Assembly (NCBI GenBank): GCA_036833805.1
Contig: DAITPA010000040.1
Span: 1-17,906, forward strand
Direction of reading: 5' to 3'
From: PALSA-1196 sp036833805
Lineage (GTDB): Bacteria; Pseudomonadota; Gammaproteobacteria; Steroidobacterales; Steroidobacteraceae
DNA length: 17,906 bases
Of the stretch, positions 8,065 through 14,827 are shown piece by piece. Position numbers and translations under genes: made by a program. A model generated the notes under the pieces. The model was not told where the DNA came from. It saw only the letters and a list, made by a program, of their open reading frames with translations, and did no database searches. The number at the start of each line of letters is the position of its first letter. Position 1 is the first letter of the stretch.

Positions 8065-8478
8065 CTAGATGGAATCCAGAGCCTTCTGGAAGCGGTTGGC
8101 ATGCGAGCGCTCGGCTTTGGCCAGCGTCTCGAACCAATCGGCGATCTCGGTGAAGCCTTCATCGCGCGCCGCGCGCGCCATGCCTGGGTACATATCGGTG
8201 TACTCGTGGGTTTCGCCCGCAATCGCTGCACGCAGATTGAGCTTCGTCTCGCCGATCGGCAACCCGGTGGCCGGATCGCCCACCTGCTCGAGGTACTCGA
8301 GGTGCCCATGCGCGTGGCCGGTTTCGCCCTCGGCGGTCGAACGGAACACCGCCGATACGTCGTTGTAACCTTCGACGTCTGCCTTCGCCGCAAAATACAG
8401 GTAACGCCGGTTCGCCTGGGATTCGCCCGCGAAAGCGTCCTTCAAGTTCTTTTCCGTCTTGCTGCCCTTCAGATTCAC
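8065..8478 (-). CDS. Rubrerythrin-family di-iron protein without rubredoxin domain
   Basis: Rubrerythrins are cytoplasmic di-iron proteins that reduce hydrogen peroxide. This 137-residue member is a single four-helix ferritin-like domain. Expected ligands are present: Glu19 (FAGES), Glu52 and His55 (EGETGH), Glu89 and Glu92 (AGETHEY), and Glu123 with His126 (AERSH). The classical C-terminal rubredoxin domain with its CxxC pairs is absent, so electrons must come from another protein. The start is a GTG at 8478, fixed by a strong AAGGAGAG ribosome-binding site seven bases upstream. It is the first gene of the rubrerythrin/Fe-S/DUF3501 operon and has a promoter with overlapping palindromes (see the entries at 8493-8549). 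A role in peroxide defence is family knowledge; the exact substrate is not shown. Confidence 0.93.
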   Translation of the reverse strand: MNLKGSKTEKNLKDAFAGESQANRRYLYFAAKADVEGYNDVSAVFRSTAEGETGHAHGHLEYLEQVGDPATGLPIGETKLNLRAAIAGETHEYTDMYPGMARAARDEGFTEIADWFETLAKAERSHANRFQKALDSI

Positions 8479-8492
8479 GACTCTCTCCTTAA

Positions 8493-8509
8493 ATTAGACC
8501 TAGTCTAAT
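8493..8509. promoter_or_regulatory. Palindromic operator candidate, box 1
   Basis: ATTAGACCTAGTCTAAT is a perfect inverted repeat with 7-bp arms and a 3-bp centre, located just downstream of the predicted rubrerythrin transcription start and just before its ribosome-binding site. Its position suits a repressor. I cannot assign it with confidence to a known regulator; an Rrf2/IscR-type or other Fe-S or peroxide sensor would fit the genes controlled. Confidence 0.65.
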
Positions 8510-8526
8510 ATGAGACCCAGACTCTA
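8510..8526. promoter_or_regulatory. Degenerate second operator box, box 2
   Basis: Read on the minus strand, TAGAGTCTGGGTCTCAT abuts box 1 with no gap and matches its 17 positions at 11 sites. The inner arms GAGTC/GTCTC pair at four of five positions. Its first six bases are the predicted -10 element of the rubrerythrin promoter, so a protein bound here would cover the -10 element and start site. Confidence 0.45.
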
Positions 8527-8549
8527 TGCCGTGATGTCCAGGGCGTCAA
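8521..8549 (-). promoter_or_regulatory. Predicted sigma-70 promoter of the rubrerythrin operon
   Basis: On the minus strand TTGACG (8549-8544) is followed by exactly 17 bases and then TAGAGT (8526-8521). That is five of six and four of six matches to the -35 and -10 consensus, with ideal spacing. Transcription would start near 8514, giving a leader of about 35 bases that ends in the AAGGAGAG site before the GTG. Confidence 0.55.
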
Positions 8550-8559
8550 CCACGTTGAC
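8545..8559. promoter_or_regulatory. Palindrome in the divergent rubrerythrin/xseB intergenic region
   Basis: GTCAACCACGTTGAC is a perfect inverted repeat with 6-bp arms and a 3-bp centre. It puts a TTGAC -35-like core on each strand. The minus-strand copy is the -35 of the rubrerythrin promoter. The plus-strand copy (TTGACC, 8555-8560) faces xseB, but I find no good -10 behind it. It may be an operator or simply the shared -35 region. Confidence 0.35.
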
Positions 8560-8609
8560 CACGGCGGCCTGGCTCACTCATCCTCATGAATTCCAGAGGA
8601 GACCCGCGT

Positions 8610-8873
8610 TTGACCGCAAAGAGCAAATCCCCCGACTTCGAGAAGGCTCTGGCTGAGCTTGAGAGTCTCGTCGGCCGCCTGGAAAGAGGAGACCTGCCGC
8701 TTGATGAGGCGCTCAAGACCTTCGCACGCGGCGTCGAGCTCACCCGCCATTGTCAGGCTGCGCTCAAGACTGCTCAGCAGAAGGTGGAAATTCTTCTGAC
8801 GCGCGACGGTCACTCCGAGATCGCACCGTTTACAGTCGCCGAGGACGAGTTAGCCGAGCCCGGCCCTGAATGA
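8610..8873 (+). CDS. xseB: Exodeoxyribonuclease VII small subunit
   Basis: XseB is the small subunit of exonuclease VII, which degrades single-stranded DNA with XseA. The product matches the family along its length: DFEKALAELESLVGRLERGD, LPLDEALKTFARGVEL and QQKVEILL, with two predicted helices. I prefer the TTG at 8610 (87 residues), because AGAGGAG at 8595-8601 sits eight bases upstream and the result matches the usual length of about 80. An in-frame ATG at 8586 would add eight residues but has no ribosome-binding site. The stop overlaps the start of the ispA remnant by 4 bp (ATGA), the ordinary xseB-ispA-dxs operon junction. Confidence 0.92.
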   Translation: MTAKSKSPDFEKALAELESLVGRLERGDLPLDEALKTFARGVELTRHCQAALKTAQQKVEILLTRDGHSEIAPFTVAEDELAEPGPE

Positions 8874-9199
8874 CGCGCGTCGCTGCCCCGATCAGGGCTT
8901 ACAGGGCCCGTATCGAACGAGTCCTCGATCGTTGTCTTGCGTTGCCCGAGTCGGGTACCCAGGGGGCGGCGGCCGCTCCTTCTCAACGTCGAGGGCCATC
9001 CGCACCTGCTCGGCAAGTCGATCGGTGCGGATGCCCGCGTGCCGGAAGACTACCTACCCCAGCACCGCGGAGCTCTCTGGCGCGCGGGCAGGCGCGTTTG
9101 AGCTGCGTGACCGTGCCATCCAGAACCTCGCCCCGCAGGCGCGCGCGCGCCCAAACCCTCGCCGATCTCGTGCGCTACGCAGTAACTCGCTCGACTTGA
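8870..9199 (+). pseudogene. ispA: ispA remnant (farnesyl diphosphate synthase, internally deleted and frameshifted)
   Basis: IspA condenses IPP and DMAPP to farnesyl diphosphate and normally lies between xseB and dxs. The original ATG (8870) is intact and reads MTRVAAPIRAYRARIERVLD, an IspA-like N-terminus of about 30 residues. Near 8961-8979 the sequence jumps to the IspA C-terminal region: LLNVEGHPHLLGKSIGADA (8979 onward), which normally follows the Asp pair of the second DDxxD motif. The frame then shifts near 9036-9045 to KTTYPSTAELSGARAGAFEL and RDRAIQNLAP. It shifts again near 9138-9152, in a GC-dinucleotide run, to ARAQTLADLVRYAVTRST and a TGA at 9197-9199. Roughly 195 codons, including both aspartate-rich motifs, are gone, so no active enzyme can be made. 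Misassembly is the main alternative explanation. Confidence 0.85.
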
Positions 9200-9223
9200 A
9201 CGAAACGCTCTAAACTGCATTCC

Positions 9224-11134
9224 ATGCCCGACAAAACTGACGCCTACCCGCTCCTTGATGCCATTGAAAACCCGGGAGATTTGCGCAAGCTCGATACGGC
9301 CAAGCTCACGCAAGTATCGCAGGAGCTGCGCGAGTTTCTGATCCACAGCGTCAGCACGCGTGGCGGGCACTTTGCAGCCGGTCTCGGCACCGTGGAGCTC
9401 ACGGTCGCCCTGCACTATGTTTTCAACACACCCCATGACCGTATCGTCTGGGATGTCGGCCATCAGGCTTATCCGCATAAGGTCTTGACGGGCCGACGCG
9501 CTCGCCTGCACACCATCAAGCAGTCGGGCGGGCTCGCGCCATTTCCGACGCGCAGCGAGAGCGAGTACGACACGTTCGGCGTGGGTCATTCGAGCACCTC
9601 CATCGGCGCGGCGCTCGGGATGGCGGTCGCAGCCGCGCGGCTGGGCGAGGAGCGCCACGTCGTGGCGGTCATCGGTGACGGCGCGTTGACCGCCGGCATG
9701 GCCTTCGAGGCGCTGAATCACGCGGGCTCGCTGCCGACGAACCTGCTCGTGGTGTTGAACGACAATGACATGTCGATCTCGGAGAATGTCGGCGCGCTCT
9801 CCAATTATTTCGCCCACGCGCTCTCCGGACGGGTGTATGCGCACCTGCGCGAGGGCGGCAAGAAGGTTCTGCGCCAATTGCCGACCGCCTTAGAACTTGC
9901 GCGCCGCTCCGAGGAACACATGAAGGGCATGGTGTTGCCCGGAACGATGTTCGAAGAGATGGGATTCAACTACATAGGTCCGATGGACGGTCATGACGTG
10001 CGCGCTCTGGTGCGCACCTTGAAGAACGTCAAGGAGCTGAAGGGCCCGCAATTCCTGCACGTGGTCACGCGCAAGGGCAAGGGCTACGCGCCAGCGGAGG
10101 CCGATCCGATCAAATGGCATGGCCCGGGCCCCTTCGACCCGGCGAGCGGCACGATCTTCAAGGAGAAAAGCACTGGGCCCTCCTACTCGCAGATCTTCGG
10201 CCAGTGGCTGTGCGACATGGCAGCGCGCGACCCGAAAATCATCGGCATCACGCCGGCGATGCGCGAAGGCTCAGGGCTCGTCGAATTCTCAAAACGCTTT
10301 GCCGATCGCTATTTCGATGTCGCCATCGCCGAGCAGCATGCGCTCACCTTCGCCGCCGGTCTTGCGGCGGAAGGTCTAAAGCCAGTCGTCGCGATTTACT
10401 CCACGTTCCTGCAGCGCGCCTATGATCAGCTGATCCACGATATCGCTTTGCAGAATCTTGCCGTCGTATTTGCGGTCGATCGTGCGGGCCTGGTCGGCAG
10501 CGACGGGGCCACTCACCAGGGAAGCTACGATTTGAGCTACCTGCGCTGCATTCCGAACCTCGTCATCATGGCGCCGGCGGATGAAAACGAATGCCGGCAG
10601 ATGCTGTACACGGCGACCGCACTTGCCGCACCCGCAATCGTGCGCTATCCGCGCGGCACGGGCCCCGGAGTTGCGCTCGTGGAGGAAATGAACGCACTGC
10701 CGCTAGGTCGCGCCGAGCTCAGGCGCGAAGGGCGCTCGGGACTTGCGCTGTTGGCGTTCGGCGCTCTGGTTGAGCCTGCGCAGAAAGTCGCCGAGCGGCT
10801 CGATGCGACGCTCGTCAACATGCGTTTCGTGAAGCCGCTCGATGAGGATCTCGTGGTGTCGATCGCCGCGCGCCATCGCGCCATCGTGACGCTGGAGGAA
10901 AATGCCACGGCCGGCGGCGCAGGCTCCGCCATCGGGGAGTTGCTGGCGGCGGAGGGCTTGCAGGTTGCGCTCCTGCACCTGGGGATCCCCGATCGCTTTA
11001 TCGAGCACGGCTCGCGCGCGGAATGTCTGCAGGCTGCCGGTCTTGATGCGGCGAGCATTGCGGGCGCGATCGAGCGCTGGTGGGCGCTGCAACCGCAAGA
11101 GCGCATGCGCAGCGCGAGCAGCGCGCTGTCATGA
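9224..11134 (+). CDS. dxs: 1-deoxy-D-xylulose-5-phosphate synthase
   Basis: DXS joins pyruvate and glyceraldehyde 3-phosphate using thiamine diphosphate. It is the first step of the MEP isoprenoid pathway and also feeds thiamine and pyridoxal synthesis. The 636-residue product (E. coli 620) has His49 (RGGHFAAGLG), the ThDP/Mg motif Gly151-Asp-Gly153 ending at Asn181 (NDNDMSISENVG), the catalytic glutamate in AIAEQHALTFAAGLA, and DRAGLVGSDGATHQG in the pyrimidine-binding domain. The ATG lies 24 bases after the end of the ispA remnant without a strong ribosome-binding site, so translation may once have depended on ispA read-through. It overlaps folE2 by 4 bp. Confidence 0.97.
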   Translation: MPDKTDAYPLLDAIENPGDLRKLDTAKLTQVSQELREFLIHSVSTRGGHFAAGLGTVELTVALHYVFNTPHDRIVWDVGHQAYPHKVLTGRRARLHTIKQSGGLAPFPTRSESEYDTFGVGHSSTSIGAALGMAVAAARLGEERHVVAVIGDGALTAGMAFEALNHAGSLPTNLLVVLNDNDMSISENVGALSNYFAHALSGRVYAHLREGGKKVLRQLPTALELARRSEEHMKGMVLPGTMFEEMGFNYIGPMDGHDVRALVRTLKNVKELKGPQFLHVVTRKGKGYAPAEADPIKWHGPGPFDPASGTIFKEKSTGPSYSQIFGQWLCDMAARDPKIIGITPAMREGSGLVEFSKRFADRYFDVAIAEQHALTFAAGLAAEGLKPVVAIYSTFLQRAYDQLIHDIALQNLAVVFAVDRAGLVGSDGATHQGSYDLSYLRCIPNLVIMAPADENECRQMLYTATALAAPAIVRYPRGTGPGVALVEEMNALPLGRAELRREGRSGLALLAFGALVEPAQKVAERLDATLVNMRFVKPLDEDLVVSIAARHRAIVTLEENATAGGAGSAIGELLAAEGLQVALLHLGIPDRFIEHGSRAECLQAAGLDAASIAGAIERWWALQPQERMRSASSALS

Positions 11135-11967
11135 ACGACGTCGTCAGGCAGTCCAAGCACGCGGCGAGCGAAGGCGAGGATGTCCAAGGCCGACCCGACA
11201 CGCGGCGCCTGCCGATCAATCGCGTCGGCATCAAGGACATCAATCACCCGGTGCGCGTGAAAGACCGCGCTGCAGGCGAGCAGCACACGATCGCGAATTT
11301 CAACATGTACGTGAACCTGCCCCACAACTTCAAGGGCACGCACATGTCGCGTTTCATCGAGATTCTGCATGCCGAGCGGGAGATCTCGGTCGAATCCTTC
11401 CGCTCCATATTGGAGAAGATGACTACCCGGCTCGAGGCCGATGTCGCACATGTGGAGATGAGCTTTCCGTTCTTCATCATGAAAAAGGCGCCGGTCTCCG
11501 GCGTCGAGAGCCTGATGGACTACCGCGCGAGTCTCATCGGCGAACGCCGCAGCGGCCGCACTGACACGCGGATCCGCGTCGTGGTGCCGGTTACGAGCTT
11601 ATGCCCGTGCTCGAAGAAGATCTCAGCCTACGGTGCGCACAATCAGCGCTCGCACATTACGATTACGGCGAAGCTTAAAAGCCACATCTGGATTGAGGAG
11701 CTCATTGAGATCGCCGAGAGCGAGGCATCCTCGCAGCTGTACGGCATCCTGAAGCGCCCCGACGAGAAATACGTCACCGAACATGCCTACGATCATCCGA
11801 AGTTCGTCGAGGACATGGTGCGCGATGTGGCGATGCGTATCAGCGCGGATGCGCGCGTGGCGGCGTACATCGTCGAAGCCGAGAACTTCGAGTCAATCCA
11901 CAACCACTCCGCCTACGCCCGCATCGAGAAAGGCGAAATTCCAGACTGCGGTGCGGATGACGTTTAG
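11131..11967 (+). CDS. folE2: GTP cyclohydrolase FolE2 (type IB)
   Basis: FolE2 converts GTP to 7,8-dihydroneopterin triphosphate, the first step toward folate and, in some bacteria, queuosine. The ATG at 11131 overlaps the dxs TGA (ATGA); an upstream in-frame extension to 11080 lies inside dxs and is not family-like. The 278-residue protein carries the FolE2 signatures LPINRVGIKDINHPV and NFNMYVNLPHNFKGTHMSRF, the metal-site motif TSLCPCSK with Cys158, SAYGAHNQRSHI, and AENFESIHNHSAYA near the end. It is co-transcribed with dxs and very likely translationally coupled. I see no Zur-like site, but only dxs coding sequence lies immediately upstream. The stop overlaps that of the convergent kinase gene. 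Confidence 0.96.
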   Translation: MNDVVRQSKHAASEGEDVQGRPDTRRLPINRVGIKDINHPVRVKDRAAGEQHTIANFNMYVNLPHNFKGTHMSRFIEILHAEREISVESFRSILEKMTTRLEADVAHVEMSFPFFIMKKAPVSGVESLMDYRASLIGERRSGRTDTRIRVVVPVTSLCPCSKKISAYGAHNQRSHITITAKLKSHIWIEELIEIAESEASSQLYGILKRPDEKYVTEHAYDHPKFVEDMVRDVAMRISADARVAAYIVEAENFESIHNHSAYARIEKGEIPDCGADDV

Positions 11968-13268
11968 CTTGGCGGCGCGTAGCCGCTTTGCAGACGACCG
12001 ATGAGACTGCGCAGAAACACGCGATTGAAGCGCAGCTGGCAGGAAGCTGAGACCTGCTCAAGAAGGGTCGAGCTCACTTTGAGCACGGTGACGGCGGTTG
12101 CCGCGCGGATGGTGGCGGTGCGCTTGGCGCCTTCGACGTAGCTTGTTTCACCGAAACACTCGCCCGTGTCGAGTATGCCCATGCGGCTGCCGTGCCGCTC
12201 CACGCCGCATTGGCCTGAGACGATGATGTAGAAGCGGTCGTCCATCTCGCCTTCCTTGACGATCTCCTCATCGTGCGCGTAGTCCTGCCAGCTGCTGGCG
12301 CGCAGCACTTCCCAGATTTCTGCATGCGAGAACTCGTGGAAGAATTTGAGCCGCCGCAGCACGCCAAACTGCTCCTGGCGGTCGATGCGCGAGTTCTGGT
12401 TGCGCAGTGTCTGATGCACGCGGGTAAGCTCGGCGGCAAAATCAAGGCCGCTCTTACAGCGCTTGGCCGGATCCTTCTGCAGCGCGAGCGCGACGATGCT
12501 CTCGAGCTCCTCCGGAATGTCCTTGCGCAGCGTATGCAGGGGCGGCGGCGTCGCGTACACGATCTGGTGCAGAAGCTTCTGCAGGTTGCCGGCACGAAAC
12601 GGCCGCGAGCCGCTTAGCAGCTCATACATAACGGCGCCCAGGGAATACAGATCGGAGCGATTGGTGAGCTCCAGACTCTGCACCTGCTCGGGCGACATGT
12701 AAGACGGGCTGCCGGCGATGCCGTCGATACTGGAGATGTCGGAATCGGCCACCAAGGCGATGCCGAAGTCGATGATGCGCACGTCGCTGTCTTGCGTGAG
12801 CATGATGTTGGACGGCTTGATGTCACGGTGAATGACGCCGCGCGAGTGCGCGTAGTGCAGCGCTTTCGCGCATTTGAAGATAATCTCGACGACATCATCG
12901 ATGCGCAGCAGATTGTCCGGACGGCAGTAGGCGGCGAGTGTGCGCGCGCCGTGCACGTGCTCCGTCACGATGTAGCAATTGCCGTCCTCTTCTCCGGCAT
13001 CGAAAATCGGTAGGATGTGCGGGTGCTGCAGCATGCCCACGAGATGCGCCTCGGATAGAAACATCTTGCGGGCGATGCGCGCGCGTTCCTCATCGCCGCC
13101 CGAATCGATGTGGTAGACCTTGATCGCGACATCACGTCCGTAGTACGCGTCGTGCGACAGGTAGACGATACCGGTGCTGCCGCGGCCGACTTCATTGACG
13201 ACCACGTACTTGCCGATCTTTTCGAGAACCTTGCGCTGCGGGGAGGTCTTGGGTATTGGGGATGACAT
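11964..13268 (-). CDS. Ser/Thr protein kinase with C-terminal cyclic-nucleotide-binding domain
   Basis: I chose ATG 13268 (434 residues), because the frame upstream of it is arginine-rich, lacks family resemblance and runs into thiL. Residues about 21-285 form a Hanks-type kinase: glycine loop GRGSTG (28-33), Lys50, HRDIKPSN with catalytic Asp149, DFG with Asp167, and GSPSYMSPEQ. All essential residues are present and it is an RD kinase. Residues about 306-425 are a CNMP-binding domain whose phosphate cassette reads GECFGETSYVEGAKRTATI, with Arg383 at the phosphate-contact position. No membrane helix is seen, so it should be cytoplasmic. Cyclic nucleotide control of the kinase is inference. 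It follows thiL by 128 bp, where pgpA is often found in related bacteria, and may be read from the riboflavin operon or alone. Confidence 0.92.
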   Translation of the reverse strand: MSSPIPKTSPQRKVLEKIGKYVVVNEVGRGSTGIVYLSHDAYYGRDVAIKVYHIDSGGDEERARIARKMFLSEAHLVGMLQHPHILPIFDAGEEDGNCYIVTEHVHGARTLAAYCRPDNLLRIDDVVEIIFKCAKALHYAHSRGVIHRDIKPSNIMLTQDSDVRIIDFGIALVADSDISSIDGIAGSPSYMSPEQVQSLELTNRSDLYSLGAVMYELLSGSRPFRAGNLQKLLHQIVYATPPPLHTLRKDIPEELESIVALALQKDPAKRCKSGLDFAAELTRVHQTLRNQNSRIDRQEQFGVLRRLKFFHEFSHAEIWEVLRASSWQDYAHDEEIVKEGEMDDRFYIIVSGQCGVERHGSRMGILDTGECFGETSYVEGAKRTATIRAATAVTVLKVSSTLLEQVSASCQLRFNRVFLRSLIGRLQSGYAPPS

Positions 13269-13290
13269 GAGGCGTTGAAGTGCCGCAACC

Positions 13291-13313
13291 GCCGCGAAGC
13301 ATACTTTCGCAGC
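13291..13313 (-). other. Hairpin in the thiL-kinase gap
   Basis: On the minus strand GCTGCGAA and TTCGCGGC pair over eight bases (one G-T) around a seven-base loop, about 23 bases before the kinase ATG. No T-run follows, so it is not a clear terminator. It may be a leader structure affecting kinase translation. The rest of the 128-bp gap shows nothing I can name. Confidence 0.3.
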
Positions 13314-13396
13314 TTCCGAGCGACTGTGATGCGCCCCACACCCACCGGCCGCGCCCACACGCTCGCGCGCAGCCAAGCACTTGCGGCTACGGCCCT

Positions 13397-14368
13397 CTAG
13401 CGGGCGAAATGATCGAATCCGGAATGCGAGAACTGCATCACATTCCCGCCGCGCGTGACGTTTGCGCCCGGCGCCGCGCACAGCACGCCAATGCGCCGGT
13501 ACTGCCAGCGCGCGGGCGGCAAACTGCGCTCGAGCTCGGCGACCCGCGCCGCTGCCACGCTAAAGCAGAGCTCATAGTCATCACCGCCGCTGAGCGCAAG
13601 CTGCCGAGCCCGCTCTGCGCCGATGGCGCCGACGAGCTCAGCCGAGACCGGCAGGTCATCGAAGTCGATTTCGACGCCACAGCCGCTTGCGCGCGCAAGC
13701 TTCGCCGCATCGCCGAGGAGACCATCCGAGACATCGATGCAGGCGGTTGCAAAATCGCGCAGCCGCTCGCCGAGCGCCATGCGCGGCGTCGGGAATGCGA
13801 AGCGTTCGCGCAGATACCTTGCGGCAATCACGTTGTCAAGCTTGAGGCGTCCTTGTTCGAGCGCAAGGCCCGCCGCCGCATCCCCTACTGCGCCAGAGAC
13901 GAAAAGCGCATCCCCAGGCGAGCCGCCGGAGCGCAGCATGGCGCGCGAGCGCGGCACGTGCCCCAGCACCTGTACGGTGACGCACAGTGGACCCGCGGTC
14001 GTATCGCCACCGACGAGCGCCACCTCGTAAGTTTGCGCAAGCGCACAAAATCCGCGCGCGAAAGCTGCGAGCCAGCGCTCATCTGCATCCGGCAGCGTGA
14101 GCGCCAACAGCGCCCAGGCGGGTCGCGCCCCCATGGCGGCCAAGTCGCTTAAGTTGACGGCGAGTGCGCGGTGTCCAATGGACGCAGGCGCCGCGTCGGG
14201 CAAGAAATGCACGCCAGCAACTAGAGTGTCGATCGCGGCGACGAGTTCCTGCTCGGCGGGAGAATTAAGGAGCGCGGCGTCGTCGCCGACGCCGAGGCGC
14301 ACGTCTGCACGAGGAGCACCGCAGTGACTGAAATAGCGCTCGATGAGCTCGAACTCCGAGAGCGGCAC
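13397..14368 (-). CDS. thiL: Thiamine-monophosphate kinase
   Basis: ThiL phosphorylates thiamine monophosphate to thiamine diphosphate, the cofactor of DXS among others. The 323-residue product begins MPLSEFELIERYF like its relatives, from a GTG at 14368 with GAGAG a few bases upstream. Mg-ATP and substrate motifs are present: GVGDDAALL (Asp29-Asp30), AIDTLVAGVHF (Asp47), NLSDLAAMGARPAWALL, GGDTT, VSGAVGDAAAGLA, IDVSDGLLGDAAKLA and GGDDYEL. It lies 7 bp after nusB, the standard ribH-nusB-thiL order. Its usual follower pgpA is absent from the window. Confidence 0.96.
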   Translation of the reverse strand: MPLSEFELIERYFSHCGAPRADVRLGVGDDAALLNSPAEQELVAAIDTLVAGVHFLPDAAPASIGHRALAVNLSDLAAMGARPAWALLALTLPDADERWLAAFARGFCALAQTYEVALVGGDTTAGPLCVTVQVLGHVPRSRAMLRSGGSPGDALFVSGAVGDAAAGLALEQGRLKLDNVIAARYLRERFAFPTPRMALGERLRDFATACIDVSDGLLGDAAKLARASGCGVEIDFDDLPVSAELVGAIGAERARQLALSGGDDYELCFSVAAARVAELERSLPPARWQYRRIGVLCAAPGANVTRGGNVMQFSHSGFDHFAR

Positions 14369-14375
14369 GACGCTC

Positions 14376-14819
14376 TCAATGCTCGTTCGGCCGCAGAGCT
14401 CGGGCAGCGCGATCCAGAACCGCGTTCACAAATTTGTGGCCGTCGGTTGCACCAAAGCGTTTCGCAAGGTTCACAGCTTCGTTGATCACCACGCGAAACG
14501 GCACTTCGGGCCTTGATTTGAGTTCGTAGGCGCCGATGAGCAGTACCGCGTGCTCGATTGGGTCAAGGCGCAGCGGCTCGCGGTCCATCCATGCCGCAAG
14601 CTCGGCATCGAATGCAACGTGCGTTGCGCACACGGCGCCGACGATGGCGCGGAAATATTCTTGATCGGCGCGCTCCATATCTTGCGCGGCGGCGAACTCC
14701 GTGATGAGATCCTGCCAGGGACAATCATTGATCTGCCACTGATACAAAGCTTGCATGGCAAGCTTTCTCGCAACCGAGCGCGCGCTCGAGGCCACTCGGC
14801 TCGCTGAGACGGCGGACAC
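14376..14819 (-). CDS. nusB: Transcription antitermination factor NusB
   Basis: NusB, with NusE (S10), binds boxA RNA and assembles rRNA antitermination complexes. The 147-residue all-helical product has the family signatures RSVARKLAMQALYQWQ and RLDPIEHAVLLIGAYEL, then VINEAVNLAKRFG and HKFVNAVLD. The start is a GTG at 14819, 8 bp after the ribH stop. The first 13 residues are poorly conserved, so another GTG at 14795 is possible. It sits within the riboflavin/thiamine operon, as in most gammaproteobacteria. Confidence 0.95.
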   Translation of the reverse strand: MSAVSASRVASSARSVARKLAMQALYQWQINDCPWQDLITEFAAAQDMERADQEYFRAIVGAVCATHVAFDAELAAWMDREPLRLDPIEHAVLLIGAYELKSRPEVPFRVVINEAVNLAKRFGATDGHKFVNAVLDRAARALRPNEH

Positions 14820-14827
14820 GGGCGCTG

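Noticed and set aside
8586..8609. ATG 8586 as xseB start
   Set aside because: No ribosome-binding site precedes it, whereas AGAGGAG is ideally placed for the TTG at 8610; it remains a possible alternative.
9050..9877. 275-codon minus-strand frame antisense to dxs
   Set aside because: It is a shadow of dxs and the ispA remnant; no initiation signal or domain is seen.
11080..11130. In-frame upstream extension of folE2 (17 extra residues)
   Set aside because: It lies within dxs, is not conserved in style, and ATG 11131 makes the usual 4-bp ATGA overlap with the dxs stop.
13269..13481. Upstream extension of the kinase into thiL (71 residues)
   Set aside because: It is Arg/Ala-rich with no family resemblance, overlaps the thiL 3' end, and the kinase domain starts shortly after ATG 13268.
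14775..14788. Perfect 14-bp palindrome CGAGCGCGCGCTCG within nusB
   Set aside because: It is inside coding sequence in an Ala/Arg-rich N-terminus; such GC palindromes are expected by chance here.
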